64,000 nt of DNA, from positions 13,281,456-13,345,455 of the forward strand of contig NC_051095.1 in NCBI RefSeq assembly GCF_901709675.1, read 5' to 3'. The notes beneath the pieces are model-generated. The model did not search any database and had not been told where the DNA came from. It saw nothing but the letters and a program-made list of their open reading frames with translations. The translations under genes and the position numbers were made by a program. Shown here piece by piece: positions 24,441-38,200 of this stretch. This stretch comes from Syngnathus acus (lineage: Eukaryota > Chordata > Actinopteri > Syngnathiformes > Syngnathidae). How positions within the stretch are numbered: position 1 is the first letter of the stretch; each line of letters starts with the position of its first letter.

Positions 24441-27400
24441 CACAAACTAAAATAGTGGGGGAAAAAAAACTCAAATGGCGAGAAAAAAAAATACATTCTA
24501 TTTTGATGCATAAAAAGATATATTTTTTTCTTATGGAAGATGAACATGTTTTGGAGCTAATGTGAAATGTGAAATTTTCTATGAGGCTTTGTGACGGAGT
24601 GGGCGGCATCATCTCTTCATCTCGCTGCGTGCATCTCAAGGGACAACGGTGAAAAGGCGCCGTGAGAAAGACAGGAGCTCGGTGACTCGCCATTACTGAG
24701 CCGAGCAGGGAATAAATAATTCGATAGTGCAATAGTTAAACCATGCTGGAAGTAATTTATTTACATATCCAGCACACTACAAAGGCTGCAGGAGGGATTC
24801 TTTTGTTTTTAAAAATTCATTTGGATAACATTTACACATTGAAGAGTACCAGCTCAAGCAATGAAGCTTAAATTAAGTTCGCACAATTAAAAAAATGAGA
24901 TTACTTTTCCTCTAGATGGCAACCCAGTAGTTTGGAAGAAACGCAAACCGGAATCTTGCACGGCTCCAAATCTTTCCACCAGATGTATGTTCTGAGCAGT
25001 GCCAGAAGCTCATTAAAAAAAAAAAGGAAAAGGAAAATGCAAAAAAAATCCCAAGAGTGTATTCTAAATACGTACTAAACATGTCCAATAGGTTTTAATC
25101 TTAAATGTTCCACATTTTGAAAACTGATTTTCTCAAATTTATATATGAAAACCTCTTTAGGCAGGGTACTTTAGTGCATCATAACTCCTTCAAGGATGTT
25201 CAGATTTACATAAAACAGCCTTTTGTTCCTTAAACTCATTTATTGGAGACATTTTTGTTCTAGTACCCCCACGACCCCCACCAGCACCCATCTTCCTCCC
25301 AATCTCTGCGCCTCAATGGCTGCTCTGTTATTGAGCAATTATGGCCATTGATTTTCTTTCTCTTCCCAGCACAGTCTTGTATGACGGCTGGCATTTCTCA
25401 GAGCCCTCCATGGACTCCTAACTGCTGCCCTCAATTAGTTGAGAAATTTGCCCAATGACATACATACACTATTCCTGCTATATTTCCCCTTCTTATTATT
25501 ATTTCACAAAAACTGAGAAACACAGCATGACCCATTTGCCTTCTTTTTTCACTATTGTGTGCATGTTACAACCATCAAATTGATTAAAAACACAAAGTCA
25601 GAGGCTTAGAGCTCAGCCTAGCTATTTCACACATGTATCCCATTTTCAACCACAAAAACTGATGTGGTTGACAATACAAAGGTTTGATTCATCCCCACAA
25701 CAAACCATCTGCAACCAGGATCTCATGAAAAAAATACTTTACAGAACTCAATGTTTGGCGATGAGGAAGTCGCCGCACCTCATTCAAATATATTGCTTGT
25801 GTTCAAATGTCAGCACAGCCTCCAGTCAACAGCATCCAGTGGAAAATGGAAGACAAAGTTCAAGTATTTTTTACTTCTAACTCAAAACAGAACAAATGAA
25901 TTAAAGTTATGTTTTATCATAAAAACAGATGAATTGTGAGAAATGTGTAACCAACATGGCACCAAACATCACGAGACTATTCCTGTTTACGCCGCCACAT
26001 TGGCAATAAAGTAGTGCCAATGCCTAACAATGGAGCAACGTGACAAAAGTAGCATTTATCCATTAACATGTCGTCCAAGTGAATTGACATGCCGCTTTGA
26101 ATAATAAGTAAAAAATAAATAACTATGCGGTCAAGTTATAACGCAAGGATTGAAGTGATTCAGTAATTCTGAAACTGTTCAGTGGTTCAGTTTGCAAAAT
26201 GTGCAGGTCTCTTAGAAGCAGCTGCATGGCAAGACCATTCTGAGACCATTCTGGAATTTAGTTTTTTCGAAAAAGGATATGAGTGAATGAATAAAGATGC
26301 TATGCTTTCCATGTTCCGAGTAAAGTTTACTTTTAGTTCAACTCGAGTGTCTCTGGTTCTGACAGGTCAACTTGTGCGTTGAGGTAATTGCAGTCTTAAC
26401 TGTAAACATCCGTAAACACAAGCTTTTAAGTTATTAGCAATCCTCTCCAATGTCTCGTGTGGTAAACCATCTTTGTCACGTATTTTGTACATCCACTGTT
26501 TGGATGGAGACTGTTAGTCTTTGTTCCTCTTCAATCAAAATGTGGAGCGTATTGAACAGGAAATGGCTTTGAATGACTTCTCAAGCCGCAGTCCCGCGAA
26601 TTTTCCTAAATGTTATTTATGCCAAACAACCGCTAATCCTTATTTTTGTATGCTTGAAAGCTGTTTGATTTACACCTACGCAAACGCGTGCGCGTGCACA
26701 CAAACACACACGCACACACACAGGAGCATGAAGAGCAGTCGAGTAAAATATTTCAACTGCAGCTGTGTCAGAAGTTTTCGTTAATCCTCGGAGCATTTTT
26801 GGGGGAGTAGTGGGGAAACTACAGTAAATGGGTGCATCTGAGGCCTGTCACACGGCATCACATCACACGCTGATCAAAAAGGCCTTCGGCAAGCCTTTTT
26901 TTTTGCTCCCATCCAGGCAAAGGATGGAAGGAGTGGAATGGGCAGGCTTGCTGGTGGCAAGTCGGGTTAATCCCCCACCAGTCATTATCCTCACTTCTTA
27001 GCCAAGACGTGCGTATATAATGAAGGCCATTTCCAAGGATTTGCACCTCTGCAGTAATTACTGATACACAAAGATTCCGCTTACCTTTTTTTTTTGGGTG
27101 GTGGTGGTTATAAATAGTAATCCCCTGGTGGCTTTGCTCAGCCTACATGAAGTGCTGCATCCAACTCCTGAGTGGTAATGATGTTTACACTTACAGAAAA
27201 GGGCCAGTGTCAACAAACCAGATGCTTTTTGGCTGCAACACATTTCATCATTTATTTATTTAATTGAGTGAAAAGAGGGGAACAATATAAAGATTTGAAA
27301 ATATGCCACTTGATGCACTTTTATACACTTTTTAATGTTTTTAATATCTCCCAATATCTCAGCAGTTGAGCAGTGCATCCTATAAGGGGGGGATTGGAGG

Positions 27401-29626
27401 AAATAAAATCCAAGAAAAATTAGGAAAAATCCAAAATGAGAAAAAATATTGGAGGGAAAAAAATATGTCAATATGCAAATCAGCAGGTGTCGAACTGCAA
27501 CCATGCAGGAGTTATGACTAATCAGCACGAGATAGCTAACATGTCTTGTTATTAGATGCATTTGCAATGGGTCTTATACTACCCAACACGACGTGAGTAA
27601 GCCAAATAACTTTTTCAGCTTTGGAAGGCGATTCAGGACATTTGCAGCATTTAGCTCCACGATTTGTAAATACAGTCAAACGTATTTGCCAGTCCAAAAT
27701 GTTTGACTCCACATTGGCAGCGCCACGCTTCCCTAGCATTCCACTTCATAATTATGTGCTACGTTGTGTTGATCAGTCACATAAAATCTCAAAATGTTCA
27801 AGCGTTTGAATACTTCTTCAAATCAATGCAGTGCCTGCATACCTTGGCCCCAGCATGCATTAACGTCTATTCCCGGCTCCCCTGGGCATTCATGGCCCTG
27901 TCGTGATTTGTTCAGAAGACTCTTGCTTACTTCCTATGGAGCGCACCACTAATGCGTTCCCATGACTCCGGGCAGTCGGGAGAGGATGGCAATAGTGATA
28001 ACAGCTGATGAAGGTAATAATGAAAATGATGATGAAATCCCCGCCTCCTCATCTCACACAATAAAAAGGTCATCTGTCATCAAACTTGCACGAAAAAAAA
28101 AAAAAAAAAAGCCAGTGTTTCTCAGTGAAGAAACGGGTTTGTCAGTTGCACTGCAAATGCTTGCGTGCAGCTGGTTTGACAGCTTTCTGAAAACCCCTGA
28201 CATCATCATAATCGCTCTTTGTTCAGACTTTCCCATGGGAAACAGTGACAATCATCACAATATGGCTGTCATCATCATAAATCCGTCATCATCATAACTC
28301 CGTCATCAAATTAATTATCATTTTAACCGTTTTTATTGTCAATTGTTGTTGGCATAAAAACATGGTAACCACTGTAGAGTAGTCATTGAATTTAATGAAT
28401 TTCAAAACAATTTTCCAAGAATTTATTGTCGAGTGGTTCACTTGCTAACAATGTACATATAGTTGTCAATACAGCTATGAAAGTGGAATTGCACGGTCCA
28501 AAAAAAGTGAGTACACCTCTATGTGAAAATGTTCAAACCTGACCTTCTCATTTAGCCATTAAAAAAATGAACAAACAGAAAAAGATGCTCAACATTGCAA
28601 GAACATCCACATTCACTTCGCCCAAATACTGCATGAGCACTCCGGGAATGTGTGTGTCTGAGCAGAAAATAAACTAGCGTGTTTGCTGCAGGGTCGCACA
28701 CTTCAACAAATACAAACAGAAGAACACAAAGGTCATAGTGTGTGTACGTCTCAAGGCAAATGTCGAGAGAGATCTCCCTTTGTGCTAGTAAAGTGTAAAC
28801 AAAGTGATGACATATGACTGAATAAAAACAAGCCAAATTCACTCCTGGCTTGGGGATGATGGCAAAAACATCACACAAGACGTCATCGCTACAACAATGA
28901 AGTTTCATTGTACAACTGAGAGTATTTACGTTATTTTTAGATGCGCTACGATTATGCCAATGAACACTGACTGACCGCCATGCAAAAGCAGTGCATTATT
29001 CATAAATAAGAGGACGTAGTTATCTCAGTTCATAAGCTCTATTGTCCATACAGACATTGAACTGCTGCTATCATTTAAACTCTGTTACTATCAAAAACAG
29101 CAGCACCTACTGAAGCATGCTGAAAGATGAATTCAATCTCCTGCAGCTTCCCAGAAAGTATATTTAATATGGATGATTGCCCACAGGGCAGGACTCGCAT
29201 CCATTTTCTGTCCTTGTGTGCATGTATTCATATTCATTCTTCTTTAAGTCCCTGTGCTTGAATGTCCTCAAACACCTTTGTCAATATTTGCAAAACTAAA
29301 TAATATAGCCCTGATCAACTTCAGAAAGTAACAAGTGCCTATTGCGGGTAAGATTCTGTATTTGCACGAATGCATATTTAGGATAACATTCAATAGTATA
29401 TAACTGTTGTTCTCATTAGGGTCACTCGTGAGTTGGAGCCAAAATTGTTATAGTTAACAAAAACTAACAAAATATTTTAACAGAACCTAAAATTGGAAAA
29501 ACATTTTGCGTAGCGAGATAAATTTGAAAAAAAATCTTAATAAAAGAAAGGAAAACTAACTGATACAACGTCTATACGCTCATGAAACTAACAAAAATAA
29601 ATTATTTAAGCGAAAATGTCCTTCAT
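24441..29626. other. Intergenic, no recognised gene
   Basis: Contains a (CA)n tract near 26695-26721 and poly-A at about 28092-28109. Open frames up to 118 codons (28552-28908, minus) have no recognised domain. The stretch is upstream of hs3st1 and may hold regulatory DNA, but nothing in one sequence shows that. Confidence 0.45.
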
Positions 29627-29668
29627 TTTCATCCATCCATCGCTTGTCCCCACAGGGGTCGCGGGGTC
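29627..29668 (+). repeat. Short fragment of a common teleost dispersed repeat
   Basis: CATCCATCCATCGCTTGTCC then ACAGGGGTCGCGGGG. Same family as 4094-4363. Confidence 0.5.
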
Positions 29669-29974
29669 CTTCGTTTTCATTTTTGCCAATGAATATCTTA
29701 CATAAACTTTCCCGGTTTATTTTAAATGTATTTATTTAGTTATTTCTCTGCTCTGAAGATACACAGAAGAGGGATGGTCAGTTGTTCCAGAATTCTCGTT
29801 TATTTTCTACCACAATTCTTACATCTTGTATTTGACATATGCTCCATAAAACTAATAAAAACTAAACCAAAACATTTCCCCAAAACAAAAAAAACATCCT
29901 CTACAGATAAATTATTAATTTAAAAAAGGGTATTAAAAGGAAATGACTATATCCAAAACTGTTATGACCCGGTC

Positions 29975-30215
29975 TGGAGTCCACCTCATATCCACCCTGA
30001 AATGGTCACCAGTCAGTCAAAGGCACATAAACGTTCACAACCACACTCATCCCTAAAAACAAATAAGAGGATTTACTGCATGTTTTGGGAATATAGGATC
30101 CAGGAAAACCCACGCAAGCACAGGGGAAACATGCAAAATCCTCACAGGAGGGCTGAGCTGGGATTTGAACCCTCTTTTTACTGTGAGGCTGATGTGTAAA
30201 CCACAATCTCACCAT
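29975..30215 (+). repeat. Diverged copy of a common teleost dispersed repeat
   Basis: Contains AAAACCCACGCAAGCACAGG, GAAACATGCAAA and GGATTTGAACCCT with ACTGTGAGGCTGATGTGTAA, in the usual order of the 4094-4363 family. The frames across it are not genes. Confidence 0.6.
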
Positions 30216-30399
30216 GTAGAAACCCAGTAAAAGATTTGTTTAACCAAATTAGTAAATGACAATATTTACTAAGTGACATTCAAACTAAATGCTGTATGTC
30301 ACCTGCCCCACATGCATGCTCTCAGTGACGTCATTATGAATCAAAAGGTAGCACAGCTTCCATGTGGGCGTACATCTAGAAAGAAAAAACACTGAGAAA

Positions 30400-30605
30400 A
30401 GCCTCATATGGGAGCAGAGGAGGAGCAGTCAGTCAGGGTGCTGACACTCCACGGAGGAAGCTCACTGCTGCAGTCGATGCTGGCTCCCTCTCCCCCGCGG
30501 AGGTAACGCTCTGCTCGGTGTGAGCGCATAAACAAGCGGAGCGGAGCAAGAGGGATGCCGCAGAAGACCAAGTAACGCTCCCGTGGACTTTTGTAGACTC
30601 AGGAG
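30400..30605 (+). promoter_or_regulatory. Probable hs3st1 promoter / 5'UTR exon
   Basis: A GC-richer block in AT-rich surroundings, including CCCCCGCGGAGG and GCGGAGCGGAGC. It ends in CAGGAG followed by GTAGGA (donor GT at 30606), while the hs3st1 coding exon opens with a good acceptor, TTCCTTGCAG, ending at 31605. That layout fits a non-coding first exon joined to a single coding exon, which is usual for HS3ST1. The transcription start is not visible, and RNA data would be needed to confirm it. Confidence 0.4.
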
Positions 30606-31040
30606 GTAGGAAAAAATCTCTGAATGAACTCGTCAACGCATTTTCCTGACTGTTCTCTTCGACTACTATTACTGTGCATGAAGTTGCGCGTGCCAATAGA
30701 TTCCAGATGGTGACAGTCATATTGTTAGTCACTTTTTTCAGACTTTTTCCTTGAATAGATAATTAGACCTTTGAGATGTTTTTTTCACTATATATTTAGT
30801 TTTTACAATTAGTACCTTTCGTTTTACAGGAGGTGGGCAAGTACACCACCTTTACAAATTTAAGGGTCTTGCATCATTACTTGTATTTATTTCGCCATCT
30901 TTTCCCCCTAAAATGTGTTGATTTATGTCAAATTAATTTATATAGAAAATTCAAATATGTGCATATATACGCATGTATTAGAATGATCATGTTATGTATA
31001 TTTACATGTATATATCATATAAAACAATTCCCACCCACCA

Positions 31041-31041
31041 G

Positions 31042-31079
<38 letters not shown>
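31041..31079. repeat. (ATT)n microsatellite
   Basis: About 12 ATT units in the intron upstream of the hs3st1 coding exon. Confidence 0.95.
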
Positions 31080-31211
31080 TAAAGGCTGGCTCTTAGTGGG
31101 GATGGATGGATACATAGATGGATAAAAGCCTGAAATGGTGGCTTAAATGGCTTAGCTATTTTTAACAGTTAGTCTGGCCTTGCATATGTTTTTGAAACTA
31201 GGTACAATAAA

Positions 31212-31470
31212 GCGGGTCGTCCAGTGACGAAGGGTCAGCTGTTCGAATCCCATTCTGTCCGAGTCATATGTTGTCGTGTCCTTGGGCAAGACTATTCACC
31301 CACTTTGACTCCAGTGTCACTCACACTGGTGTACGGCTGGGTGTGATTTTTGGGTGCTATTTGATGGCACACTGGCAGCCATGCTTTTGCCCCAGGGCAG
31401 CTGTGATTACACAATGTAGTTTATCACCACCAGAGTTCGAACATGTGAGTATGTGAATAATGAATCCATT
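31212..31470 (+). mobile_element. tRNA-derived SINE
   Basis: GCGGGTCGTCCAGTGACGAA is followed by a tRNA-type B box, GTTCGAATCC (31241-31250). Then come TCCTTGGGCAAGAC, CTCACACTGGTGTA, CCCCAGGGCAGCTGTGATTA and CACCACCAGAGTTCGAA. This is the full order of an abundant fish SINE. It ends about 135 bp before the hs3st1 acceptor. Confidence 0.75.
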
Positions 31471-31653
31471 GTGAAGCGTCAACATAAATTTGATCTGAGT
31501 ATTACTAATATTATTACAGTGTATGGCCCGCGGGCTGTAGGTTTCACGTTTCACCATGTAAATGAAGTAATTTACACATGACTTCATATATTTTCTTCCT
31601 TGCAGAGAAGAGGCCAAGCCTTTTTTGCTCTTCAGTGCTCCCATTGTCCTTAG

Positions 31654-32643
<990 letters not shown>

Positions 32644-34600
32644 AAGCCTTCTCTTTCGGTGCTAACAGAGTAGATGGACACATTGCTAAATCTATTTTGA
32701 CACAAGGTAGACTTTTCATTTAAAATTTCAGGATGAACCTATAATGCAATGTTCCCTGTTTACTTCTCTAATGAGTTTTTTTTTTTAATTTTGTTGATTT
32801 TCTAAGTCGAACCAGTCAAAAAATGATTATAGCAGAAATTAATGTGAGCAGACCACACTCCGCCTCCGGCAGCACGTGGGGATGAAGAAACGTCTACTCA
32901 GTGACGATGTTAAAGGGTTTTTTTTCAATTTAAAATTGATTACCTTTAACAAGATACGATCTTGGCGGGCTAATGCACCTTTTTTGCACTGTAAATCTTT
33001 GTTGTGAAAATGTATCCTAGTCTCCATGACTACCATTCTTCCATCCAGAAGATGTAGAACTTCCGCCAAAGCACAGAAAAAGTAGTTCTTGAAATATGTA
33101 GTCATGGCAATCACTATACGTTTCCACAACAAGCATTTACAATGCTGGTATTTAATCTTAATTTGTGCAATCAGAGTTTAAATGGGTTGGAAATTTCAGT
33201 CTTGTTGCGCAACTTGCTGTTTTCTAACTAAAAGCTGAATGGCAAAATTCGCAACAGATGCTTGACCCATGAATGGATCAATCCATTTCCTTGTTCATTT
33301 TGAATTGGTATAGAAAATTATTTTCCATTATGCTGTTCACATTTTGATGTTATAGAATAGAATAGAATAGAATAGAATAGAATAGATCTTTATTGTCATT
33401 GACACATGTACAACGAAATTAAAAGTGCCAACCGATCAGTGCATCTGCTAAAATAAAAATACAAGCTAAGCTAAGTTATGACATCCAAATGACATAAAAT
33501 TGTGTGACTGGTCATCACTGTTGTAAGGCCTATAGAGGAAGCGCTCACAGGGAAGTACCCAATGACTTTAGATTATCATAGTGTCATCAATTGCAATAAG
33601 ATGCAAAAAAGAACTACAGCATTGGGAAAATGGACAAAATTCAGACAAATTAAGTTTGTTACAGTGCATTTTAGGTTCATCCTGACATGTAATAAAAAAA
33701 CCTGACACCCCAAACCTTTTGTGGGTAGTTTATACGTATATAGTCTATTCAGGCAGCCACATCCATTGTGTTGCCATATTATCAAGCACAGCTACATATT
33801 TCGGAACTGAAGTAACCCAACTGAAAGGACAATGTGCGATTGCATTGGTTTCATTCAGTCACTTCTGGAAAAGGACCACATTGTTTGTATCCTGCGACAA
33901 CAATTTTATATTTCAAATCTCTGTTTAATGAAATTTAATCTAATTTCAATATAATTGTGTCCAGATTTAATTTAATAACTGTGCACTTATTTGCCGATTA
34001 TGACGGTGTACCGTAAGAGTGTGTTCTGGTGTGATTTTAGTCGGATTTCAAGCAGGAAAGCATGTGTTGTATTTAGTAGAGAGCTGTCATACTTCATTGT
34101 TTATGTTATAAAATTAATGATATATTAATTATAAAATTTGGGTAAATTAAATAATTTTGGTGAAAAAAACGGTTTCATAGCAAAGTGTTTGTCAGCCTTT
34201 TCAGCAGCCTCTACGCCTATGAAATGATACTATTGTTTTAGATTTCCGCTTTTCACACACCCGACAAAATAATGAAGGTGGGAAAGGAACGAATACTTGA
34301 TTTTAGAGGAAATGGGATTTAAAAAAAAAAATCCAAATCATATGTTATTGTGCATCCAAGGTGTGTGAATCTGCCATGTCTGTGGAATGTTCTGTGACTA
34401 TTTTTATGTAGTGAGTGGCGCTGCTTACATTCATGTTGCTACAAAAACCATATAGTTTGATCCTAATCGAGTGCTTAACATTTTGTGTGATTTCCTACTA
34501 ATTTCTGGTGATGTTGCCTGTAAATACTTTTCTAAAATGAATATTTAATACCACATTAAAGAGCTATATTATTTTCAGCATGTCTTTCCCTGTCTTACTT
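32644..34600 (+). other. Probable hs3st1 3'UTR and downstream flank
   Basis: AT-rich with no coding signal. It contains the AGAAT-type repeat (33353-33445), an AATAAA near 33689 and an ATTAAA at 34555-34560; either could end the transcript. Where the 3'UTR stops cannot be decided from sequence. Confidence 0.35.
33353..33445 (+). repeat. AGAAT-associated dispersed repeat, copy B
   Basis: About seven AGAAT units, then AGATCTTTATTGTCATTGAC, ACATGTACAACGAAATT and AAAGTGCCAACCGATCAGTGCAT. It is the inverted partner of 10495-10592. Confidence 0.8.
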
Positions 34601-34810
34601 TTGTGCTAAATCCTCAATTAGTCTTTGGGTGCATTGTCAAATAAGTAGCGCCTTTTTCACAGTCAGGGAGAAAACAGATAGTGACTGTGATTTCTTCAAT
34701 TGATGACTCATTTGAAGCCTAAGCTAAGTTTGCTAAGCCCATTTGAACTCTGATGCTAACCAAAACAGCAGCACCTACAGAGGCACACTGGTGGCATAGT
34801 CATACCACAT

Positions 34811-35111
34811 ACACTACCGTTCAAAAGTTTGGGGTCACAAAATTGTTTGGGTGACCCCAAACTTTTGAACGGTAGTGTAAATATTATTATAATAAAATAT
34901 TATGAATTAAATATTATAAATTATATCTTATATGTGTATAAGATTATATATATCTATGAATATAAGTATACATATATATTATAAGATTTTTTACACAGAA
35001 GATTATATATATAATCTATAAATAATTATCAAAATAAATATATACACTACCGTTCAAAGGTTTGGGGTCACCCAAACAATTTTGTGACCCCAAACCTTTG
35101 AACGGTAGTGT
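34811..35111. mobile_element. Double-hairpin MITE, copy 2 (TA-flanked)
   Basis: A 301-bp element with the same two terminal hairpins and AT-rich core as 12805-13106. By eye the two differ at about ten positions, most of them in a 4-base change in the core. Here both hairpins are perfectly paired (left arm AAAAG/CTTTT, right arm AAAGG/CCTTT). TA lies on both sides. Confidence 0.85.
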
Positions 35112-35162
35112 ATGTTTAAACAAGATATGGGCAAAGGGCGAAATAATTTTGTGTGTAGAGAA

Positions 35163-35201
35163 CACGCACAGACACACACGCACACACACACACACACACA
35201 T
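35163..35201. repeat. (CA)n microsatellite
   Basis: An ACAC tract with one ACGC interruption. Confidence 0.95.
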
Positions 35202-38200
35202 AAATTTACCATAAGTCATTAATTTAAACAATAGAACCCCGTTTCATGTTGCATTTTGCATTGCATTGTTTTAAAACAAACTTTTTTTAAGGTGCACAGC
35301 TACCCACCAGCAATGTCGACCTATGTGGCTGCACTGAACGGTGACTAACACCCAAGACTGGTTCTTTTTTAAATTTCATGGATGCTGTGTTCATTCAAGA
35401 CGCTAAATTGTCCATAGGCATAGTACGTAAATGTGACAATCAAGTTTCCAAACATGCTCCCTTGTCCTATGAAGGGCTGCCTACATATTTTTTGTATTCA
35501 TCCACAATTTTTTTCAACCAGATACATTTACAGCGTTTGTAAGGAACGTTTACTCTAGCCCGCCGTGTGAATTTAAAACACAGCTTATTTGTGACCTCAG
35601 CCACCTTGGATTTCATGCATAAGCAAGTACAGGCGACGAAATCAGTCAAAGAAATAAGTTGCTGTCGACAGAGCGGTAAGTCAAACGTGGAACGCAAAGA
35701 AAGAGGAAGAAAAGCTTTATGCTCAAGGGCATAGCTCTTAAATGGATATTTTAAGCACTGCAAAGCTGTAACATTTGCTGATGAGTGCCTCTCTACAGTT
35801 ATTGAGACTAATTCAGCTCCGTGGGCACAATTATGAAGTCTGCGACTGTACTCCATAAAAAGCCGAGCAGAACCATTCTCACCTTGTCACAGAGCTCCAC
35901 ATGTGGCCCTGAGCCATTAGTCAACTTGCTGCTCACAAACCTGCATGCAAGTATTTTGAACTCAAGTCAGATGGTCGGTTAATTTAGCTCGACTTCATCG
36001 AATGTTTGACCAAAAAAGGTCAGAAACAGAATATTACGTTGTTCTTTGGCAACAACACTTTCAGTGTGCATATGTTTGCCATTTTTAAACACACCCTGCT
36101 TCCAGTTATTCAACAATAATTCTTTGCCGGTATAATGTAAGTGTTGGTCATTTGTTTTCAGTGCATCATACTTCTGTAAATAAGGTGAAGTCTGATTAGA
36201 TTTTTGCTGCTAATTGATAAGAAGACTAATTTTTGTAAATGTATTCCATCGGATTTACTGACAATGACAGTCACGACTCTTAAGAGATCATAAAAGTCTC
36301 ATTAGGCTTCTCACTTGTGAAGCCCTCTAAAGTTTTACAACATATTTGCACATAAGATCGGATAAATACTCGAAGCCTCACGCATATGCCTCACACAGAA
36401 TGTGAGCCCTCACCCACACATGCAGCATTAAACTGGGGCTACAGGCAATTAATGGGAAAAACAAGTGTTGCTCTAAGCCTTAGAGCGACAATGTATTCAA
36501 GAACGTTCCGGACAAACTGAGAACTGGTACGTGTAATCACATACACACACGCACACACGCACTTACATACGCACTTACACACACACAGTAAAGTCAAGAG
36601 ATGTTCAAGACGAAAGAAAATATATACTGGATCTTGTCACACATTAGCCAATGCTGCTTATCAACTCAATTACACCAGGCCTATGCATTAATTAATTATC
36701 TATTCATTCTTGTGTGAGAGCAAACAAAAAGCATACAGTGTAGTTCGTCAAACAGTTGGCATATGTGTTTATTCATTGAACTACCAAAGGGCCCTATGCA
36801 TATATTTCAAGTAAGTCATCTGTTTATAGATAGGGTTGGTAAATCTTAGAGGTCACATTAACTTTGAGTTTAGAATACTTCAACATAAAAAATCCTTCTA
36901 TTCTAGTCACTTTTTATTGCCACTCTATTGCTGAGATTCTTGTATGAATGATTCCAAACACAGCAGAATATTGTATTGGGCTGTAAATGTGCACTTGATG
37001 GCTATAGAGGGATCATGTGATTATTAGTACTGAAGCTGCCGTCTTGCCAGGTACGCAAGAATAGAATATGTAAAAATAAACAGAATTGAATTATGTTGAG
37101 TTGTCTTTGCAGGCTCAGTATACTTGTAAAATTTTGGAAAGCTAAGTGAAGAAAATATAAACGATGATGCTGTGACTGACATATTAATTTGAACAGTATG
37201 TTTATGACCGTGGTTGTCATTTGTACAGCATTGAATCCCACTGAAAGCTGTTTCTAATAAGTCTATTCACGGCATCAATTCATCCAGAATAAACGTCTCT
37301 AAAGAGAATTGCCTCTCAGTCCTTCAGCTGTCAGGAATGATGATGGATTTTTATGACCCTCTTTCTATTTCTCCTTGAAGACATTACACTGAGTAAATTG
37401 AATGTAAATTAAATTCGGCTGAAAGTTATCTTCTCGTGGGAGATCACGCGAGTCATCCATTTCCTCTTCCACACTAATTACATCAATAAGCTTTCCCACA
37501 TTGGAGTTTGCACACCATGAAAAATACCACTGTGGTTTTACTTCTGAGGAGACACCCTGAAATGCGGATAAATGTAAATACCACATCAGTTTAAAAAAAC
37601 AGACAAAATATGACAGACTGGCTTGTGTGACGTAGACTCGAAAAGTCCGATCATCCCTTTGAGGAAGCCAGCAGGTCGGGATGTGCTGCCGTTGTGCGCC
37701 GCTGTGTTTTGTTATCACTCATTTCCTGGCATGGCCTCCTCTGGCTCAGAAATACACCATCATTGCCAGTGGTTTCTCCCACTGAGAACACACACCTAAG
37801 GTAGTATCTATATGTGTGTGTGTCTGTGTGTGCGTGCATGCGTGCGTGTGTTGCGAACCACAAGCTTTATGGGGACAGACTCACTAAAAGAAAGGAAACC
37901 CGAAATGTTGGAAATAAACTTGAAAACTGTTCCTATGCAAGCTTGTTGTGCCATTGTTGCGTCATTACCAGAATTAAGTCCACAGAACACATCTGGTTTG
38001 AATCTAACCTGAAGTATTGCAATACCTTTTATACCAATGATTTGTTTCCCTGATTAATTTTTGAGAGGCCTTCATTGGACAAATGCTTGTATAAGGTTGG
38101 TGATAGACAAAGATGTCCATTGGAGACGAAAAGATACAAATCCAAGGTATTTCATCACAAAAACTAGCGTGTTTATTTGAAGTAAAGCATCTATGTGGGA

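Noticed and set aside
28552-28908. 118-codon minus-strand frame
   Set aside because: No motif and no supporting context; composition unremarkable.
31241-31250. tRNA-type B box considered as a tRNA gene
   Set aside because: No tRNA cloverleaf around it; it is part of a SINE with the usual SINE body.
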